DNA from: Niveibacterium sp. 24ML
GTDB lineage: Bacteria; Pseudomonadota; Gammaproteobacteria; Burkholderiales; Rhodocyclaceae
DNA length: 64,000 nt
NCBI RefSeq assembly: GCF_026586805.1
Contig: NZ_JAPFHA010000009.1
Coordinates: 90,969-154,968, forward strand
Reading direction: 5' to 3'
A program made the translations under genes and the position numbers. The notes under the pieces were generated by a model. It had not been told where the DNA came from. It searched no databases and worked only from the letters and a program-made list of their open reading frames with translations. The stretch's first letter is position 1. Each line of letters begins with the position of its first letter. Of this stretch, positions 17,466 through 27,567 are shown piece by piece.

Positions 17466-19367
17466 ATGTTCGACGCCGTCCGCAGTAACAAACGCATTGT
17501 CCAGGTCATTCTGGCGCTCATCGCGATTACCTTCGCGTTCTTTGGTATCGAGTCCTACCTGCAGTTTCTGGGTAAGGATGATTACGTTGCGAAGGTGGGT
17601 CGAAGCAAGATTACCGCGCAAGAGTTGGATCAAGCCTTGCGTGAAGAGCAGGACCGGCTGCGCAGTCAGCTCGGTGAGGCGTTTGATCCTTCCATCATGC
17701 AGCGGCCGGAGCTCAAGCGCTCGGTGGTGGATGGTCTGGTCAATCAGCGCTTGTTGCGCTTGCAGCTGGACTCAAGCGGCATGCGTGCAACGCCTGAATC
17801 GCTCCGGCAGATGATTGCGGGCATCCCCGCGTTTCAGGAAGAGGGCAAATTCTCGCAGAAGCGCTATGAGCAAATGCTTGCCGCTCGCGGGTACTCGCCC
17901 GATCGCTTTGAGGCCGGCCTTGCGCAGGATCTGGCGCAGCAGCAACTGATTGCTGGCGTGGGGCGTTCTGCGATTGTGCCGGCCGCGGTTGTTGACCGCT
18001 GGCTCACGTTGCAGGATGAGACGCGCGAAGTTTCCATGTGGTCATTGTCTGCGGCGACTTATCTGCCACAGGTGAAGCTGGCTGCAGATGCTGCCCAGAA
18101 GGATTACGACGCGAACAAGGCTCGCTACGAAACGCCGGAGCAGGTGAAGGTCGAGTATCTGGTGCTTTCGCAGGATGAGCTTGGCGCTCAGGTTAGCGTG
18201 TCAGACGATGAGATTCGCAAGCAGTACGATGCGGACCCCAAGCGCTACGCGGCGCCGGAGGAGCGTCGCGCACGGCATATCCTGATCGAGGCCGCCAAGG
18301 ATGCCGGCGCCGACAAGCGCGCTGCGGCCAAGGCCAAGGCAGAGGCGCTGCATAAGCAAGTTGTGGCCAAGCCCGATTCCTTTGCTGTGCTGGCTAAGGC
18401 GAATTCGCAGGATCCCGGCTCGGCGGCGAATGGCGGTGATCTTGGGTTCTTCGCGCGTGGCGCGATGGTGAAACCCTTCGAGGATGCCGCCTTCGGCCTT
18501 AAGGTTGGGCAGATCAGCGCAGTTGTCGAGACCGACTATGGCTATCACATTATTCAGCTCGAAGAGGTACGCGGTGGCGGTGTGAAGTCGTTTGATCAGG
18601 TCAAGGGTGAGATCGCCGTCGAGCTCAAGCAGTCGGCTGCCGCAAAGCGCTATGCGGAAGTCGCCGACAGCTTCGGTAATACGGTTTACGAGCAACCCGA
18701 TAGTCTCAAGCCTGCTGCGGAGAAGTACAAGCTTGTGCTTCGTCAAAGCGACTGGATTGCCAAAGGCGGCCGTGGGCTCCCGGCGCCCTTCAACAATGAG
18801 AAGGTGATGGCGGCCGTGTTCTCGGCTGACTCGGTCAAGAATAGCCGCAACACTGAGGCGATCGATCTTGGCAACAACTCGATGGTTTCGCTTCGCGTGC
18901 TGGAGCACAAAGCAGCGGCGATCCGTCCGTTTGCAGAGGTGCGTGCTGCGATCGAGCAGAAGCTCACGGTTGACGAGGCAATCAAGCTGGCAGCCAAGGA
19001 TGGCGAGGCGCAGATCGCCAAGCTTCGCAAGGGTGAGGCTGTTGAAGCCAAGTTCGGTCAAACGGGTGAGGTGTCGCGCGCCAAGCCGGGGCCTTTGCCC
19101 TTGGATGCGCTGAAGGCCGTGTTCCGCACGCCGGTCGACAAGTTGCCTGCATTCGCTGGCATCGAAGTTCCGGGGCAGGGTTACGCGGTGTTCAAGATCT
19201 CGAAGGTGACCAAGCCTGCCTTGGCGCCGAACGACCCGCGTCGCGCTGATCTCGCGTCGCAGTACGGGCGCCTGTTGGCGGAAGAGGATTTGCGTGCCTA
19301 CGTGGCCGCCCTGCGGGACCGCTATCCGGTGAAGTTGAGCAAGTCAGCGGGCGACGCCAAGGAGTAA
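17466..19367 (+). CDS. ppiD: Peptidyl-prolyl cis-trans isomerase D (SurA/PpiD type)
   Basis: The 633-residue product is membrane-anchored by one N-terminal helix (about residues 12-32, [18 protein letters not shown]), with the rest in the periplasm. A SurA-like chaperone domain comes first. A parvulin domain follows at about 255-365 ([12 protein letters not shown], then [21 protein letters not shown] and [11 protein letters not shown]). It assists folding of proteins leaving the Sec translocon. Family length is typical. It starts 33 bp after the tRNA terminator and ends before a terminator shared with the convergent fabI. Confidence 0.94.
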   Translation: MFDAVRSNKRIVQVILALIAITFAFFGIESYLQFLGKDDYVAKVGRSKITAQELDQALREEQDRLRSQLGEAFDPSIMQRPELKRSVVDGLVNQRLLRLQLDSSGMRATPESLRQMIAGIPAFQEEGKFSQKRYEQMLAARGYSPDRFEAGLAQDLAQQQLIAGVGRSAIVPAAVVDRWLTLQDETREVSMWSLSAATYLPQVKLAADAAQKDYDANKARYETPEQVKVEYLVLSQDELGAQVSVSDDEIRKQYDADPKRYAAPEERRARHILIEAAKDAGADKRAAAKAKAEALHKQVVAKPDSFAVLAKANSQDPGSAANGGDLGFFARGAMVKPFEDAAFGLKVGQISAVVETDYGYHIIQLEEVRGGGVKSFDQVKGEIAVELKQSAAAKRYAEVADSFGNTVYEQPDSLKPAAEKYKLVLRQSDWIAKGGRGLPAPFNNEKVMAAVFSADSVKNSRNTEAIDLGNNSMVSLRVLEHKAAAIRPFAEVRAAIEQKLTVDEAIKLAAKDGEAQIAKLRKGEAVEAKFGQTGEVSRAKPGPLPLDALKAVFRTPVDKLPAFAGIEVPGQGYAVFKISKVTKPALAPNDPRRADLASQYGRLLAEEDLRAYVAALRDRYPVKLSKSAGDAKE

Positions 19368-19388
19368 GTCCGGCGTTTGTCAAAAAGA

Positions 19389-19412
19389 AACGGGCCCGAT
19401 CGGGCCCGTTTT
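19389..19412. terminator. Bidirectional terminator between ppiD and fabI
   Basis: The perfect palindrome CGGGCCCG-AT-CGGGCCCG is flanked by A residues on the left and TTTT on the right. The two genes converge here, so it can end both transcripts. Confidence 0.85.
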
Positions 19413-19439
19413 CATTTGTATTGATGCCGCTGGCTGGTG

Positions 19440-20225
19440 TCAGTCGGCGGTACCCAATGCGGTGGTGTTGAAGCCTGCATCCACGTACATGACTTCGCCC
19501 GTGATGCCGGAGGCCAGGTCGGAGCACATGAATGCGGCGGCGTTGCCGACTTCTTCGATCGTCACGTTACGGCGCAGCGGAGCGTGCTTCTCATTGAAAC
19601 CAAGCAGCTTGCTGAAGTTGCCGATGCCGGAGGCCGCCAGCGTCTTGATCGGACCTGCCGAAATTGCGTTGACGCGCGTGCCTTCCGGGCCAAGGCAGGT
19701 TGCCATGTAGCGGACGGACGATTCAAGGCTGGCTTTGGCGAGGCCCATGATGTTGTAGTTCGGCATGGTGCGGACGGCGCCCAGATAGGACATGGTTAGC
19801 AGCGATCCGTTGCGGCCCTTCATCATCGGGCGAGCGGCCTTGGCCAGCGCCGGGAAGCTGTAGGCGCTGACTTCTTGCGAAATGCGGAATGCTTCGCGCG
19901 ACAAGCCGTCGAGGAAGTCGCCCTCGAGCGCATCTCCCGGTGCGAAAGCCAGTGAATGCACGATGCCATCGAGGCCGTCCCAGCGCTTGGCGAGGGCGTC
20001 GAACAGGCCGGTGATCTGGTCGTCTTCGCTGACGTCACATGGGAAAACCATGTCCGAGCCGAATTCGGCTGCGAATTTTGAAAGCCGATCATGAAAGCGG
20101 TCGTTCTGATAGGTGAAGGCCAGTTCGGCGCCTTCACGGTGCATTGCCTTGGCGATGCCATAGGCGATGGAACGATTGCTGAGCAACCCGCAGATCAGGA
20201 TGCGCTTGCCGGCGAGAAAACCCAT
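19440..20225 (-). CDS. fabI: Enoyl-[acyl-carrier-protein] reductase (NADH)
   Basis: The 261-residue short-chain dehydrogenase-like protein carries out the last reduction of each fatty acid elongation cycle. It starts [28 protein letters not shown]. The active-site pattern is Tyr-x6-Lys in [14 protein letters not shown], with the FabI-specific [13 protein letters not shown] substrate loop region. The ATG at 20225 is chosen because AAGGAGA precedes it; an in-frame extension to 20273 has no family support. It converges on ppiD. Confidence 0.96.
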   Translation of the reverse strand: MGFLAGKRILICGLLSNRSIAYGIAKAMHREGAELAFTYQNDRFHDRLSKFAAEFGSDMVFPCDVSEDDQITGLFDALAKRWDGLDGIVHSLAFAPGDALEGDFLDGLSREAFRISQEVSAYSFPALAKAARPMMKGRNGSLLTMSYLGAVRTMPNYNIMGLAKASLESSVRYMATCLGPEGTRVNAISAGPIKTLAASGIGNFSKLLGFNEKHAPLRRNVTIEEVGNAAAFMCSDLASGITGEVMYVDAGFNTTALGTAD

Positions 20226-20304
20226 ATACAGTCTCCTTGTAGCGAACCCACGATTATATCGGAGGTCGCGCATTAACCCTTAATTCTGCCGAGGCTGCAA
20301 AAGC

Positions 20305-21531
20305 GTGACCCATTGCGCAACGAATCCAGAAACCAAGATCCTTTGCGGAGACGCATTGCGCGAACGGCGTGTCGCGCTGGAGGCAGCGTTGCTCGCCGGC
20401 GAGATTTTCTGGCGGGAGATGCCCTTTCGTGTATCGCGGCCGGGCTGGGTTGATCGCTATCCAGAAATCGATGCCGAGTTGATGGCGATGTCGAGCGAAG
20501 GCCTGGCTGCCTTGCTGGACAACAATCTTGCGTTGGTGACCTGGCTGACGCAGCGCGCCGGGTTATCTGCGCTCTTTGCGGGGCTGATTGCCGTGCCGCG
20601 CGTGTCGCACGCCGCGGCGGATGCCGGCGATCCACGCCAAGTCTGGGGGATTCCCGGGCGCAAACTGCAACAGATTGAGGCTTTTCTCAGCAGCGCTGGT
20701 GAACTGACGGGTGATGCGCTGGAATGGTGCGCCGGCAAAGGGCATCTGGGGCGGTTGCATCAACTGCGAACCCATGCGCCCGTCGTCTCGCTTGAAATTG
20801 ATGAAACCCTGTGCAGGCAGGGGCAGGCGCTGGCGGCGCGGGCGGGTGCTACTGCGCACCGGTTCGTTTGCGGTGACGCGCTGGCGCCCGATGCGGGCTT
20901 GTTGTTGAAGGGGCGTCATGCGCTGGCGCTACACGCCTGCGGTGACCTGCATCGCCGACTCGCCGAACACGCCGCGGCAAGGGGCAGTTTGGGGGTCGAT
21001 ATTGCACCGTGCTGCTACTACCGCTTGAGTACGCCCGAGTATTCGCCTTTCTCTCGCGCGTCTCGCCTGCGGTTGACGCGTGACGATTTGCACCTTGCAG
21101 TGACCGAAACGGTTACGGCGCCAGCACGCGAGATACGTGGACGCGATCGTGAAACAAGCTGGAAGCTTGCCTTTGTGGCTTGGCGCGAGCGTTCGCTGGG
21201 TGAGCCCTACCGCAGCTTCAAACCGGTGCCGGAGGCCTGGATGCGGCGTGATCTGGCGGACTTCCTGGCGCGAATGTGTGAGCGGGAGGGCATTTCACCG
21301 CCACCGGAGGCAGCGGTGCCGGCCTTGGAACGTGAGGCCCTGCATCGCTTGAACGTGATGATGCGGCGATCGGCAGTGCGGCTGGCCTTTCGCCGCGTGA
21401 TGGAGCTTTGGCTCGTTTGTGATCTTGCCGAGCCTTTGCTCGGGGCGGGGTTTGAAGTCGGCATCCGTGAGTTCTGCGATCGGCGCCTCACGCCGCGAAA
21501 CCTGCTGCTCAGCGCACGCCGCCCATCCTAG
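20305..21531 (+). CDS. SAM-dependent methyltransferase (Methyltransf_32-like)
   Basis: The 408-residue product has a Rossmann methyltransferase core starting near residue 140 with EWCAGKGHLGRLH as the SAM-binding motif I. The following strand is VVSLEIDETLCRQGQ, then FVCGDALAPDAG and ALHACGDLHRRLAEHA. The DIAPCCYYR motif is typical of the Methyltransf_32 group, often annotated as RNA or protein methyltransferases without a proven substrate. The start is GTG at 20305. It is divergent from fabI, separated by 79 bp. The substrate is unknown. Confidence 0.75.
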   Translation: MTHCATNPETKILCGDALRERRVALEAALLAGEIFWREMPFRVSRPGWVDRYPEIDAELMAMSSEGLAALLDNNLALVTWLTQRAGLSALFAGLIAVPRVSHAAADAGDPRQVWGIPGRKLQQIEAFLSSAGELTGDALEWCAGKGHLGRLHQLRTHAPVVSLEIDETLCRQGQALAARAGATAHRFVCGDALAPDAGLLLKGRHALALHACGDLHRRLAEHAAARGSLGVDIAPCCYYRLSTPEYSPFSRASRLRLTRDDLHLAVTETVTAPAREIRGRDRETSWKLAFVAWRERSLGEPYRSFKPVPEAWMRRDLADFLARMCEREGISPPPEAAVPALEREALHRLNVMMRRSAVRLAFRRVMELWLVCDLAEPLLGAGFEVGIREFCDRRLTPRNLLLSARRPS

Positions 21532-21608
21532 GCTGGATCAAAGCCTGCCAAGGCGGCAGATGCTAGCCTGCGGCCTTCATTCCTCACGCCCCTGTTGTGC
21601 GAGCCCAG

Positions 21609-22958
21609 ATGTCCTCAAATCGAGATGGTTTCAGCTCTACCTTTGGCGTTCTTGCCGCGACCCTTGGCTCGGCGGTCGGCCTTGGCAACATCTGGAAGTT
21701 CCCGTACCTGACCGGCAGCAACGGTGGCGCGGGCTTTCTGCTGGTCTATCTGCTGGCCACCTTGCTGGTGGGCCTGCCCGTGATGATTGCGGAGATCGCG
21801 ATCGGGCGCGCGGCGCGCGGTGACGCGGTCAGCGCATTCGAACGCCTGCGGCCCGGGCGTGGCTGGGGCATGATTGGCGTGATGGGCTTGCTGGCCGCAT
21901 TGTTGATCATGGCGTTCTATAGCGAGGTGGCCGGCTGGGTATTCGCGTATGTCGCGAAGGCGGCGGCCGGTGGTCTGCTCAGCAGTGACCCGAAGCTGCT
22001 CTCCGACGCGTTTGGTGCCCTGGTTGCGGACCCGGTCAGTGCCTTGATGTGGCAGTGGGTGGTGCTGGCGCTGGTGGGGGGCATCCTCTCGTTCGGGGTG
22101 TCGCGCGGAATTGAAGCGGTCACCAAGCGACTGATGCCCATCCTGTTCCTGCTGCTGGTGCTGATCTGTGTGCGCGGGCTGACCTTGCCAGGCGCGAGCG
22201 CCGGCCTTGCCTTCCTGTTCAGTCCCGATTTTTCGAAGATCACGCCCGCGGTCGTGCTGGTTGCGGTGGGCCTGGCCTTCTTCAAATTGTCGATCGGCAT
22301 GGGAACGATGGTGACCTACGGCAGCTACTTCCGCGCCGATCAGAACATCCCGATGACCGCAACACGGGTGATGCTCGCGGACCTTACCGTCTCGATGCTC
22401 GCGGGCATTGCGATTTTCCCGGCGGTGTTCGCGTTTGGGTTCAAGCCCGAGGCGGGGCCTTCGCTGGTCTTCATCACGATTCCGGCGGTGTTCGCCGGCA
22501 TGCCTGGCGGCGCATTCTTCATGGTGGCGTTTTTTGTGCTGACGGCGTTTGCGGCGCTGGGCGCGATGCTCTCGATCGTTGAGGTGCCGGTGGCCGTCAT
22601 TGCCGAGCGCTTCGGTCTGAAGCGCTGGCAGGCGGCGCTGATCAGCGTGGGGGTGATTGGCGCGGTCGGGTCGTTGGCCGCCTTGTCGGGCAGCCTGACT
22701 GCGGATTGGAAGCTGTTCGGGCTCAATCCGTTTGATTTGTTCGACTTTGTCTCATCGAACCTGCTGCTACCGGCCGGGGGCATCCTGATTGCGCTGTTTG
22801 TTGGCCATTCTTGGGGGCGCGGGGCCTGGTTGCGTGAGCTCTCCAACGATGGCGCACTGGCGAATCAGGCCCTTGCGGGGGCGCTGTTCGTGCTGGTTCG
22901 CTGGGTATCGCCGGTGTTGATTGCGCTGGTGATGCTCAAGGGGCTCGGGGCTTTCTGA
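21609..22958 (+). CDS. Sodium-dependent transporter of the SNF (NSS) family
   Basis: The 449-residue membrane protein starts with the diagnostic helix 1 pattern TLGSAVGLGNIWKFPYLTG and SNGGAGFLLVYL, the sodium and substrate site of LeuT-type carriers. About eleven to twelve hydrophobic segments follow, fitting the short bacterial NSS branch. It probably imports an amino acid or related solute with Na+. I use the ATG at 21609; a GTG at 21597 in frame is possible. It follows the methyltransferase by 77 bp and converges with the HDOD gene. Confidence 0.85.
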   Translation: MSSNRDGFSSTFGVLAATLGSAVGLGNIWKFPYLTGSNGGAGFLLVYLLATLLVGLPVMIAEIAIGRAARGDAVSAFERLRPGRGWGMIGVMGLLAALLIMAFYSEVAGWVFAYVAKAAAGGLLSSDPKLLSDAFGALVADPVSALMWQWVVLALVGGILSFGVSRGIEAVTKRLMPILFLLLVLICVRGLTLPGASAGLAFLFSPDFSKITPAVVLVAVGLAFFKLSIGMGTMVTYGSYFRADQNIPMTATRVMLADLTVSMLAGIAIFPAVFAFGFKPEAGPSLVFITIPAVFAGMPGGAFFMVAFFVLTAFAALGAMLSIVEVPVAVIAERFGLKRWQAALISVGVIGAVGSLAALSGSLTADWKLFGLNPFDLFDFVSSNLLLPAGGILIALFVGHSWGRGAWLRELSNDGALANQALAGALFVLVRWVSPVLIALVMLKGLGAF

Positions 22959-22963
22959 GCGGC

Positions 22964-23833
22964 TCAAGGGTCGATTTCGGCCAGCACCGGCTTGACGCGC
23001 TCGTGCAGTGAGGCGAACCCCTCCGGGCTCACCTCAAGCAGGCGTAGCGAGGCTTCGCCGAGCTTTTCCCACTCGCAGGTGACGCTCAGTCCGGTTGCGT
23101 CCTGATACAGATGCTCGGCCAGATGCACCATCGCGATCATTCGCTGCGATGCTGCGGGAAGCCCGCTGCTGCCTGACAGGACCATCACGTCGTGGTGGTG
23201 GCGGATCGCAAGGCAGGTCTCTTCCGGCATCCACCAGCTCTGGGCGAGCAGGCAGCCCACGATGGCGTGGTTGGTGGGGTGGCGCGTCTCTTCGACGTCG
23301 GTAAAGCGTTGCTCGCGGGCTTCGTTGGCCAGTTTGAGCGTGGCACCGTAGTCGCTGTATTTGCGCATCAAGACCGGGATGCCGCAGTCGCGAAAGAGCC
23401 CGAAGGTGTAGGCCTCTTCGGCACGGATGCCGTTGCGGGTGCCCAGTTCCTGTGCAAGCCACCCGGCAACGATTGCAAGCCGGGCCGAGGCGTCCCAGAA
23501 ACGTTCGAGTGCCGGCACCGACACAAAGACCTTGCGCAGCACAAGGCCGGCGATAGCGCGACTGGCGACATCCAGCCCCAACATCATCAAGGCTTGCGAG
23601 ACGGTGCGGGCGCGGAAGCGGAAGCCGAAGTAGGGCGAGTTGGCGGTCTTCATGAGCCCCGCCGCGAGGCTGACATCGCTGGAGATCAGCGTCGCAAGGC
23701 GGTTGAAGTCCGGCGCGTCCTTGAGCATTTCGGCGCCGATGCTGTCGAGAATGCGCGGCCGCGGCGGGATGCCGATGTCGCGGATTGCACTGTCGAGTAC
23801 ACCGTCGATCCCTGCTGCTTGCTCGGGGCTCAT
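22964..23833 (-). CDS. HDOD domain signalling protein
   Basis: The 289-residue product contains an HDOD domain over most of its length: LISSDVSLAAGLMKTANSPYFGF, SQALMMLGLDVASRAI, and a later H-rich helix ETCLAIRHHHDV. HDOD domains resemble HD phosphohydrolases but lack the metal residues, and they act in regulation rather than catalysis. The ATG at 23833 (ribosome site AAGGAAGG) overlaps the stop of the upstream GGDEF-EAL gene (ATGA). The two are therefore coupled and probably share a c-di-GMP-linked task. The target is unknown. Confidence 0.82.
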   Translation of the reverse strand: MSPEQAAGIDGVLDSAIRDIGIPPRPRILDSIGAEMLKDAPDFNRLATLISSDVSLAAGLMKTANSPYFGFRFRARTVSQALMMLGLDVASRAIAGLVLRKVFVSVPALERFWDASARLAIVAGWLAQELGTRNGIRAEEAYTFGLFRDCGIPVLMRKYSDYGATLKLANEAREQRFTDVEETRHPTNHAIVGCLLAQSWWMPEETCLAIRHHHDVMVLSGSSGLPAASQRMIAMVHLAEHLYQDATGLSVTCEWEKLGEASLRLLEVSPEGFASLHERVKPVLAEIDP

Positions 23834-25131
23834 GTCGCCTTCCTTTTTTGCATCCAGGCTACCAGCGAGTCGCCATCCATCGGGCGCGCATGCAAAAAGC
23901 CCTGGATTGCGTCGACCCCGACGTCTTCCAGTGACTGGAGCTGCTCGCGCGTTTCGACGCCCTCTGCCACCACGGTCATGCCCAGCTCGCGTGCCATGTG
24001 GGTGATTGCGCGGACAATCGCCAGCGCACGCAAATCGTGCGGGAGCACCTTGACGAAGGCCCGGTCGATCTTGAGTTTGCTGGCCGGGATGTCCTTGAGC
24101 GTTGCGAGGCAAGAGTACCCGGTGCCGAAATCATCGATCGATAGTGACACGCCGGCCATTTTCGCTGCCAGCAGGTTGCTTTGCACTACCTCCGAGACGT
24201 CCATGAAGAGGGATTCGGTCAACTCGAGCTCGATCAGTTCGGGTGCTACGTCGCTGCAAAGCAGTGCGGCATGCAGGGCTTGCGAGAATTTGGGGGCGGT
24301 CAGCTGGGCGCGCGAGACGTTGATGGCGACCTTGGTGCCCATGCCAAGACCAGCAAGCCGGTGGGCGAACAGGGCGCCGTGCAGCATGCTCCATTCGCCC
24401 AGGCGCACCACAAGGCCGGTCTTTTCTGCCACCGGGATGAAGTGCGCCGGTGACACCGATTCGCCGTCGGCGGTGCAACGCATCAGGGCCTCGACGGCGT
24501 GAATGCTGCCGTCCAGCGCCAGAATGGGTTGGTAGTGCAGTGCCAGTCCGCCGGTTTCCAGGGCCAGGTGCAGCTTGTTTTCCACCGCCAGTTCTTCGCG
24601 CGCGAGCAGGGTGCCCAGGCGCCCGGTCACGCGCTCGGCACCGGAAACGACCATGCGGTCGCCACCGAGGCGTTTGGCTTCGATCATCGCCCGATCGGCC
24701 CGTTCAAGCACGCTGACGGCGTCTTCGTCGGTTTCGCGCTGGGCGATGCCGATGCTGCCGGTGGGGTAGAGGCGGATGTTGCCCACTTCAAGCGGCGATT
24801 TGATGCAGTCCAGCAGATCGGCTGCGATCTGCTCGGCAGCACTGGCATGCGGGCCTTGCGCAAGGAAGACGAACTCGTCGCCGCCCATGCGGCATGGGTG
24901 CGCGCGATTGGCGACCCGCTCCGCCATGCGGCTGGCCATGCGCGCCAGCACCGCGTCACCCCCCAGATGACCAAATGACTCATTGACCATCTTGAAACGG
25001 TCCAGATCTAGCCAGATGATGGCGAACGGCTCGCTCACGCCTGCATGCGGGCCAAGCAGTTCGCTTACCAGCGTCAGGCAGCCGGCGCGATCACGGAACC
25101 CGGTCAACGCATCAATGTGTTCGGGTGGCAT
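23830..25131 (-). CDS. GGDEF-EAL protein (cyclic-di-GMP synthesis/breakdown)
   Basis: The 433-residue product joins a GGDEF domain (DALTGFRDRAG at residue 8, MGGDEF near 83) to an EAL domain from about 185. The EAL domain keeps VEALMR, INVSRAQL, ELELTESLF, IDDFGTGYS, KIDRAFV and AEGVET, so the metal and catalytic residues look intact. Both activities are possible on sequence. There is no sensory domain or membrane segment, so the protein is cytoplasmic. GAGGT precedes the ATG. It is translationally coupled to the HDOD gene. Confidence 0.9.
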   Translation of the reverse strand: MPPEHIDALTGFRDRAGCLTLVSELLGPHAGVSEPFAIIWLDLDRFKMVNESFGHLGGDAVLARMASRMAERVANRAHPCRMGGDEFVFLAQGPHASAAEQIAADLLDCIKSPLEVGNIRLYPTGSIGIAQRETDEDAVSVLERADRAMIEAKRLGGDRMVVSGAERVTGRLGTLLAREELAVENKLHLALETGGLALHYQPILALDGSIHAVEALMRCTADGESVSPAHFIPVAEKTGLVVRLGEWSMLHGALFAHRLAGLGMGTKVAINVSRAQLTAPKFSQALHAALLCSDVAPELIELELTESLFMDVSEVVQSNLLAAKMAGVSLSIDDFGTGYSCLATLKDIPASKLKIDRAFVKVLPHDLRALAIVRAITHMARELGMTVVAEGVETREQLQSLEDVGVDAIQGFLHARPMDGDSLVAWMQKRKAT

Positions 25132-25256
25132 AGACCTCGTTCGGACAAGGGGCGGTGCGCTAGTCGCGCCGTTATCAACGTTGTCGGCCGAGCTTGCGGC
25201 GACTTGAGCCGGGGGAAACCCGGATTGCCCTTGGCGATTGGGCGAGGGCCCGGATC

Positions 25257-26387
25257 TCAGCCGCCGGGCCGTGTGCGGAAGGCGCTGTGCTCGCTCAGTT
25301 CGTCCACATACGCGCTGATTCCCGCGCGTTCTCGTTGCAGATGGCGGCCGACTGCATCGTCAAGCCCGGGGTCCGCCAGCCAATGCAGCGAGGTGGTTTG
25401 CACCGGGTCCATGCCCCGCGCCAGCTTGTGCTCGCCCTGTGCGCCGCCTTCAAAGCGCTTGAGCCCGCGCGCAATGGCGTACTCGATACCCTGGTGATAG
25501 CAGGCCTCGAAGTGCAGGCAGGGCACGTATTCCACTGCGCCCCAGTAGCGGCCATACAGCGCCTGTTCGTCGCGCAGCATCAGGCTGGCAGCGATCGGGC
25601 TTGCGCCGCGCTCCGCCACCACCAGCACACAGGCCTGCGGCAGGCGTTCGCCCAGTTGCAGGAAGAAATCGAGCGTGAGGTAAGGCGTTGAGCGGTGCAG
25701 GGCGTAGGTGACTTCATAGCAGCGGACAAAGAAGGCCCAATCGGCCGCTGTGATGTCCGGCCCCTCGATCCAGCGCAGGCTTACACCGGCCTCGCTGACC
25801 TTGCGCCGTTCCTGCCGGATCTTCTTGCGCTTGTCGTGCGACATGCGGGCAAGGAAGTCGTCGAAGCACTGCTCGCCGGCGCTGTGCCAGTGAAACTGCA
25901 CCGCATGGCGGCGGTGCATACCGAGCGCGTCGCCGGCGGCCAGCGTGGCCTCATCGGCAAACAGGATGTGAAGCGAGCCAAGTCCGTTGCTGCGGCTAAC
26001 TTCAATTACGCCCGCAAGCAGGGCGCGGCGGTGCGCATCCTCGCGGGCAAGTGTGCGCAGCCCGGGAACCGGCGAGAACGGAATGGCCGCCAGCGCCTTC
26101 GGGTAATAGCGGATGCCGGCGCGCTCGCTTGCTTCGGCCCAAGCCCAGTCGAACACGAACTCACCGTAGGAATGCGATTTTGCGTACAGCGGCATCGCGG
26201 CGAGTAACTGGCCGTTGTCGCCGCGCAGGGTCGCGTGCATCGGTTGCCAGCCGCTGTCGCCACCAACGCAAGCCGTGCGCTCCAGTCCATCCAGAAAGGC
26301 GTGCTGGAGGAAGGGCTGGGCGCCGGCCAGCGCGTTCCATTCCTCTGGCAAAATGCGCGCAATCGCAGGCAGTATCTCGATCTGCAT
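25257..26387 (-). CDS. DUF482/FemAB-like N-acyltransferase family protein
   Basis: The 376-residue product matches the DUF482 family, distant from FemAB and GNAT acyltransferases. It shows NALAGAQPFLQHAFLDGLE near the start, SYGEFVFDWAWAEA, RMSHDKRKKIRQERRKV, and LMLRDEQALYGRYWGA with HFEACYHQGIEYAI. Members are often called peptidoglycan biosynthesis or GNAT proteins, but no activity is established for this group. It sits alone between the GGDEF-EAL gene and a divergent DUF2062 gene. Confidence 0.75.
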   Translation of the reverse strand: MQIEILPAIARILPEEWNALAGAQPFLQHAFLDGLERTACVGGDSGWQPMHATLRGDNGQLLAAMPLYAKSHSYGEFVFDWAWAEASERAGIRYYPKALAAIPFSPVPGLRTLAREDAHRRALLAGVIEVSRSNGLGSLHILFADEATLAAGDALGMHRRHAVQFHWHSAGEQCFDDFLARMSHDKRKKIRQERRKVSEAGVSLRWIEGPDITAADWAFFVRCYEVTYALHRSTPYLTLDFFLQLGERLPQACVLVVAERGASPIAASLMLRDEQALYGRYWGAVEYVPCLHFEACYHQGIEYAIARGLKRFEGGAQGEHKLARGMDPVQTTSLHWLADPGLDDAVGRHLQRERAGISAYVDELSEHSAFRTRPGG

Positions 26388-26467
26388 CAGCGCTTCCGGG
26401 CCTGGAAGTGTGTTTCCGGGAACTGCAACCTGCGATGGCTGACTAACTTCAACTGAGCGCCCCTGTT

Positions 26468-27016
26468 GTGAAGGCTAAAGTGAATCGTCCCGAATGGCTT
26501 CGAGTGTCCCCTTTGCGACTGGTTCGCAACCGTTGGTTGCGGCCCTTCGCACAGCGCCTGCTTGACCGGCGCCTTTGGCGGCCGACCCCCCACACCATCG
26601 GGCTTGGCGTGGCGCTCGGGATGTTTTTCGGCATTCTGATGCCTGTGGCGCAGATGCTGTTCGCCGTGGGGTCGGCGACGATGGTGCGCGCCAACGTGGT
26701 CGTGGCCGCTTTGGGTACTTTGATTACCAATCCCTTCACGGCCCCGCCCATCTACCTGGCAGCGTATCAGCTGGGTGCCAGCCTGACCGGCGGCCTGGAC
26801 GCACTTGGCGTGGGGCCCGCGCCCAGGATCGAGGCCTTCAGCTTCGATGCGCTGACGCAGGCTGCCGCCTCTGCATCGTGGAGCGGCGCCGCGTGCGCGT
26901 TTGTTGTCGGCCTGCTGGTGATTGCAAGCCTGGCCGGGTTGGCCGGCTACGGCGTGGGCTGGTGCGCCTCGCGCCTGCTTGGCCATGCCCGGCAGCATTC
27001 GCGGCTGCGCGTCTGA
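26468..27016 (+). CDS. DUF2062 membrane protein
   Basis: The 182-residue product (GTG start) has a basic N-terminus followed by the DUF2062 pattern: PHTIGLGVALGMFFGILMPV, VVAALGTLITNPFTAPPIYLAAY. A last hydrophobic helix lies near 145-165. Two or three membrane segments are visible. The family is widespread in proteobacteria and has no known function. It ends back to back with the Lrp regulator with no gap. Confidence 0.8.
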   Translation: MKAKVNRPEWLRVSPLRLVRNRWLRPFAQRLLDRRLWRPTPHTIGLGVALGMFFGILMPVAQMLFAVGSATMVRANVVVAALGTLITNPFTAPPIYLAAYQLGASLTGGLDALGVGPAPRIEAFSFDALTQAAASASWSGAACAFVVGLLVIASLAGLAGYGVGWCASRLLGHARQHSRLRV

Positions 27017-27502
27017 TCATTCGATCAGTTCATCCACTGGCAGTACGGTTGTTCGCTTGACTTCTTCGAGCGCAAAGCTCGATTTCACATCCAGCACGCC
27101 GGGGTGGCGCAGCAGCTTTTCCATGACGAAGCGGGAGAAGTGCTGCAGATCCGTCACCAGCACGCGCAGCAGGTAGTCCATTTCACCGGTCATTGCATAG
27201 CACTCGGTGACCTCCGGCCATTGCTGTACAACCCCCTTGAAATCATCCGTGCCCTGGCCCGCGCGTTTGTCGAGCGACACGCTCACAAACGCAAGCAGCG
27301 TGAGCCCCAGCTTGGCGGGGTTGAGGATCGCGGTGTAGTGGTTGATCACGCCGTCTTCTTCCAGCCTTTGCAGCCGGCGCAGGCAGGGGGAGGGCGAAAG
27401 CGCAACGTTCTTCGCCAGTTCAACGTTCGGAATGCGGCCGTTTTGCTGGAGCACTTCAAGGATGCGACGGTCGGTGCGGTCAAGCTTGACAGGAGTATTC
27501 AT
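27017..27502 (-). CDS. Lrp/AsnC family transcriptional regulator
   Basis: The 161-residue product has an N-terminal winged helix (LDRTDRRILEVLQQNGRIPNVELAKNVALSPSPCLRRLQRLEEDGVI, residues 6-52) and a C-terminal RAM ligand domain. That is the full Lrp/AsnC layout. It is divergent from hppD across 152 bp, so it probably controls tyrosine or phenylalanine catabolism, with an aromatic amino acid or related acid as effector. The ATG at 27502 gives the usual family start; a longer in-frame extension would run into the regulatory region. Confidence 0.88.
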   Translation of the reverse strand: MNTPVKLDRTDRRILEVLQQNGRIPNVELAKNVALSPSPCLRRLQRLEEDGVINHYTAILNPAKLGLTLLAFVSVSLDKRAGQGTDDFKGVVQQWPEVTECYAMTGEMDYLLRVLVTDLQHFSRFVMEKLLRHPGVLDVKSSFALEEVKRTTVLPVDELIE

Positions 27503-27536
27503 TGAAGTTGCGTTGACTCTGTTTGTATTGGTTGAA

Positions 27537-27567
27537 TATTGCTGTTGTAGATCATTTTTCGGCAATA
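27537..27567. promoter_or_regulatory. Candidate operator between the Lrp-type gene and hppD
   Basis: TATTGC (27537-27542) and GCAATA (27562-27567) form a perfect inverted repeat separated by 19 bases, in an AT-rich divergent spacer. Lrp-type proteins bind such widely spaced AT-rich palindromes. Confidence 0.4.
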
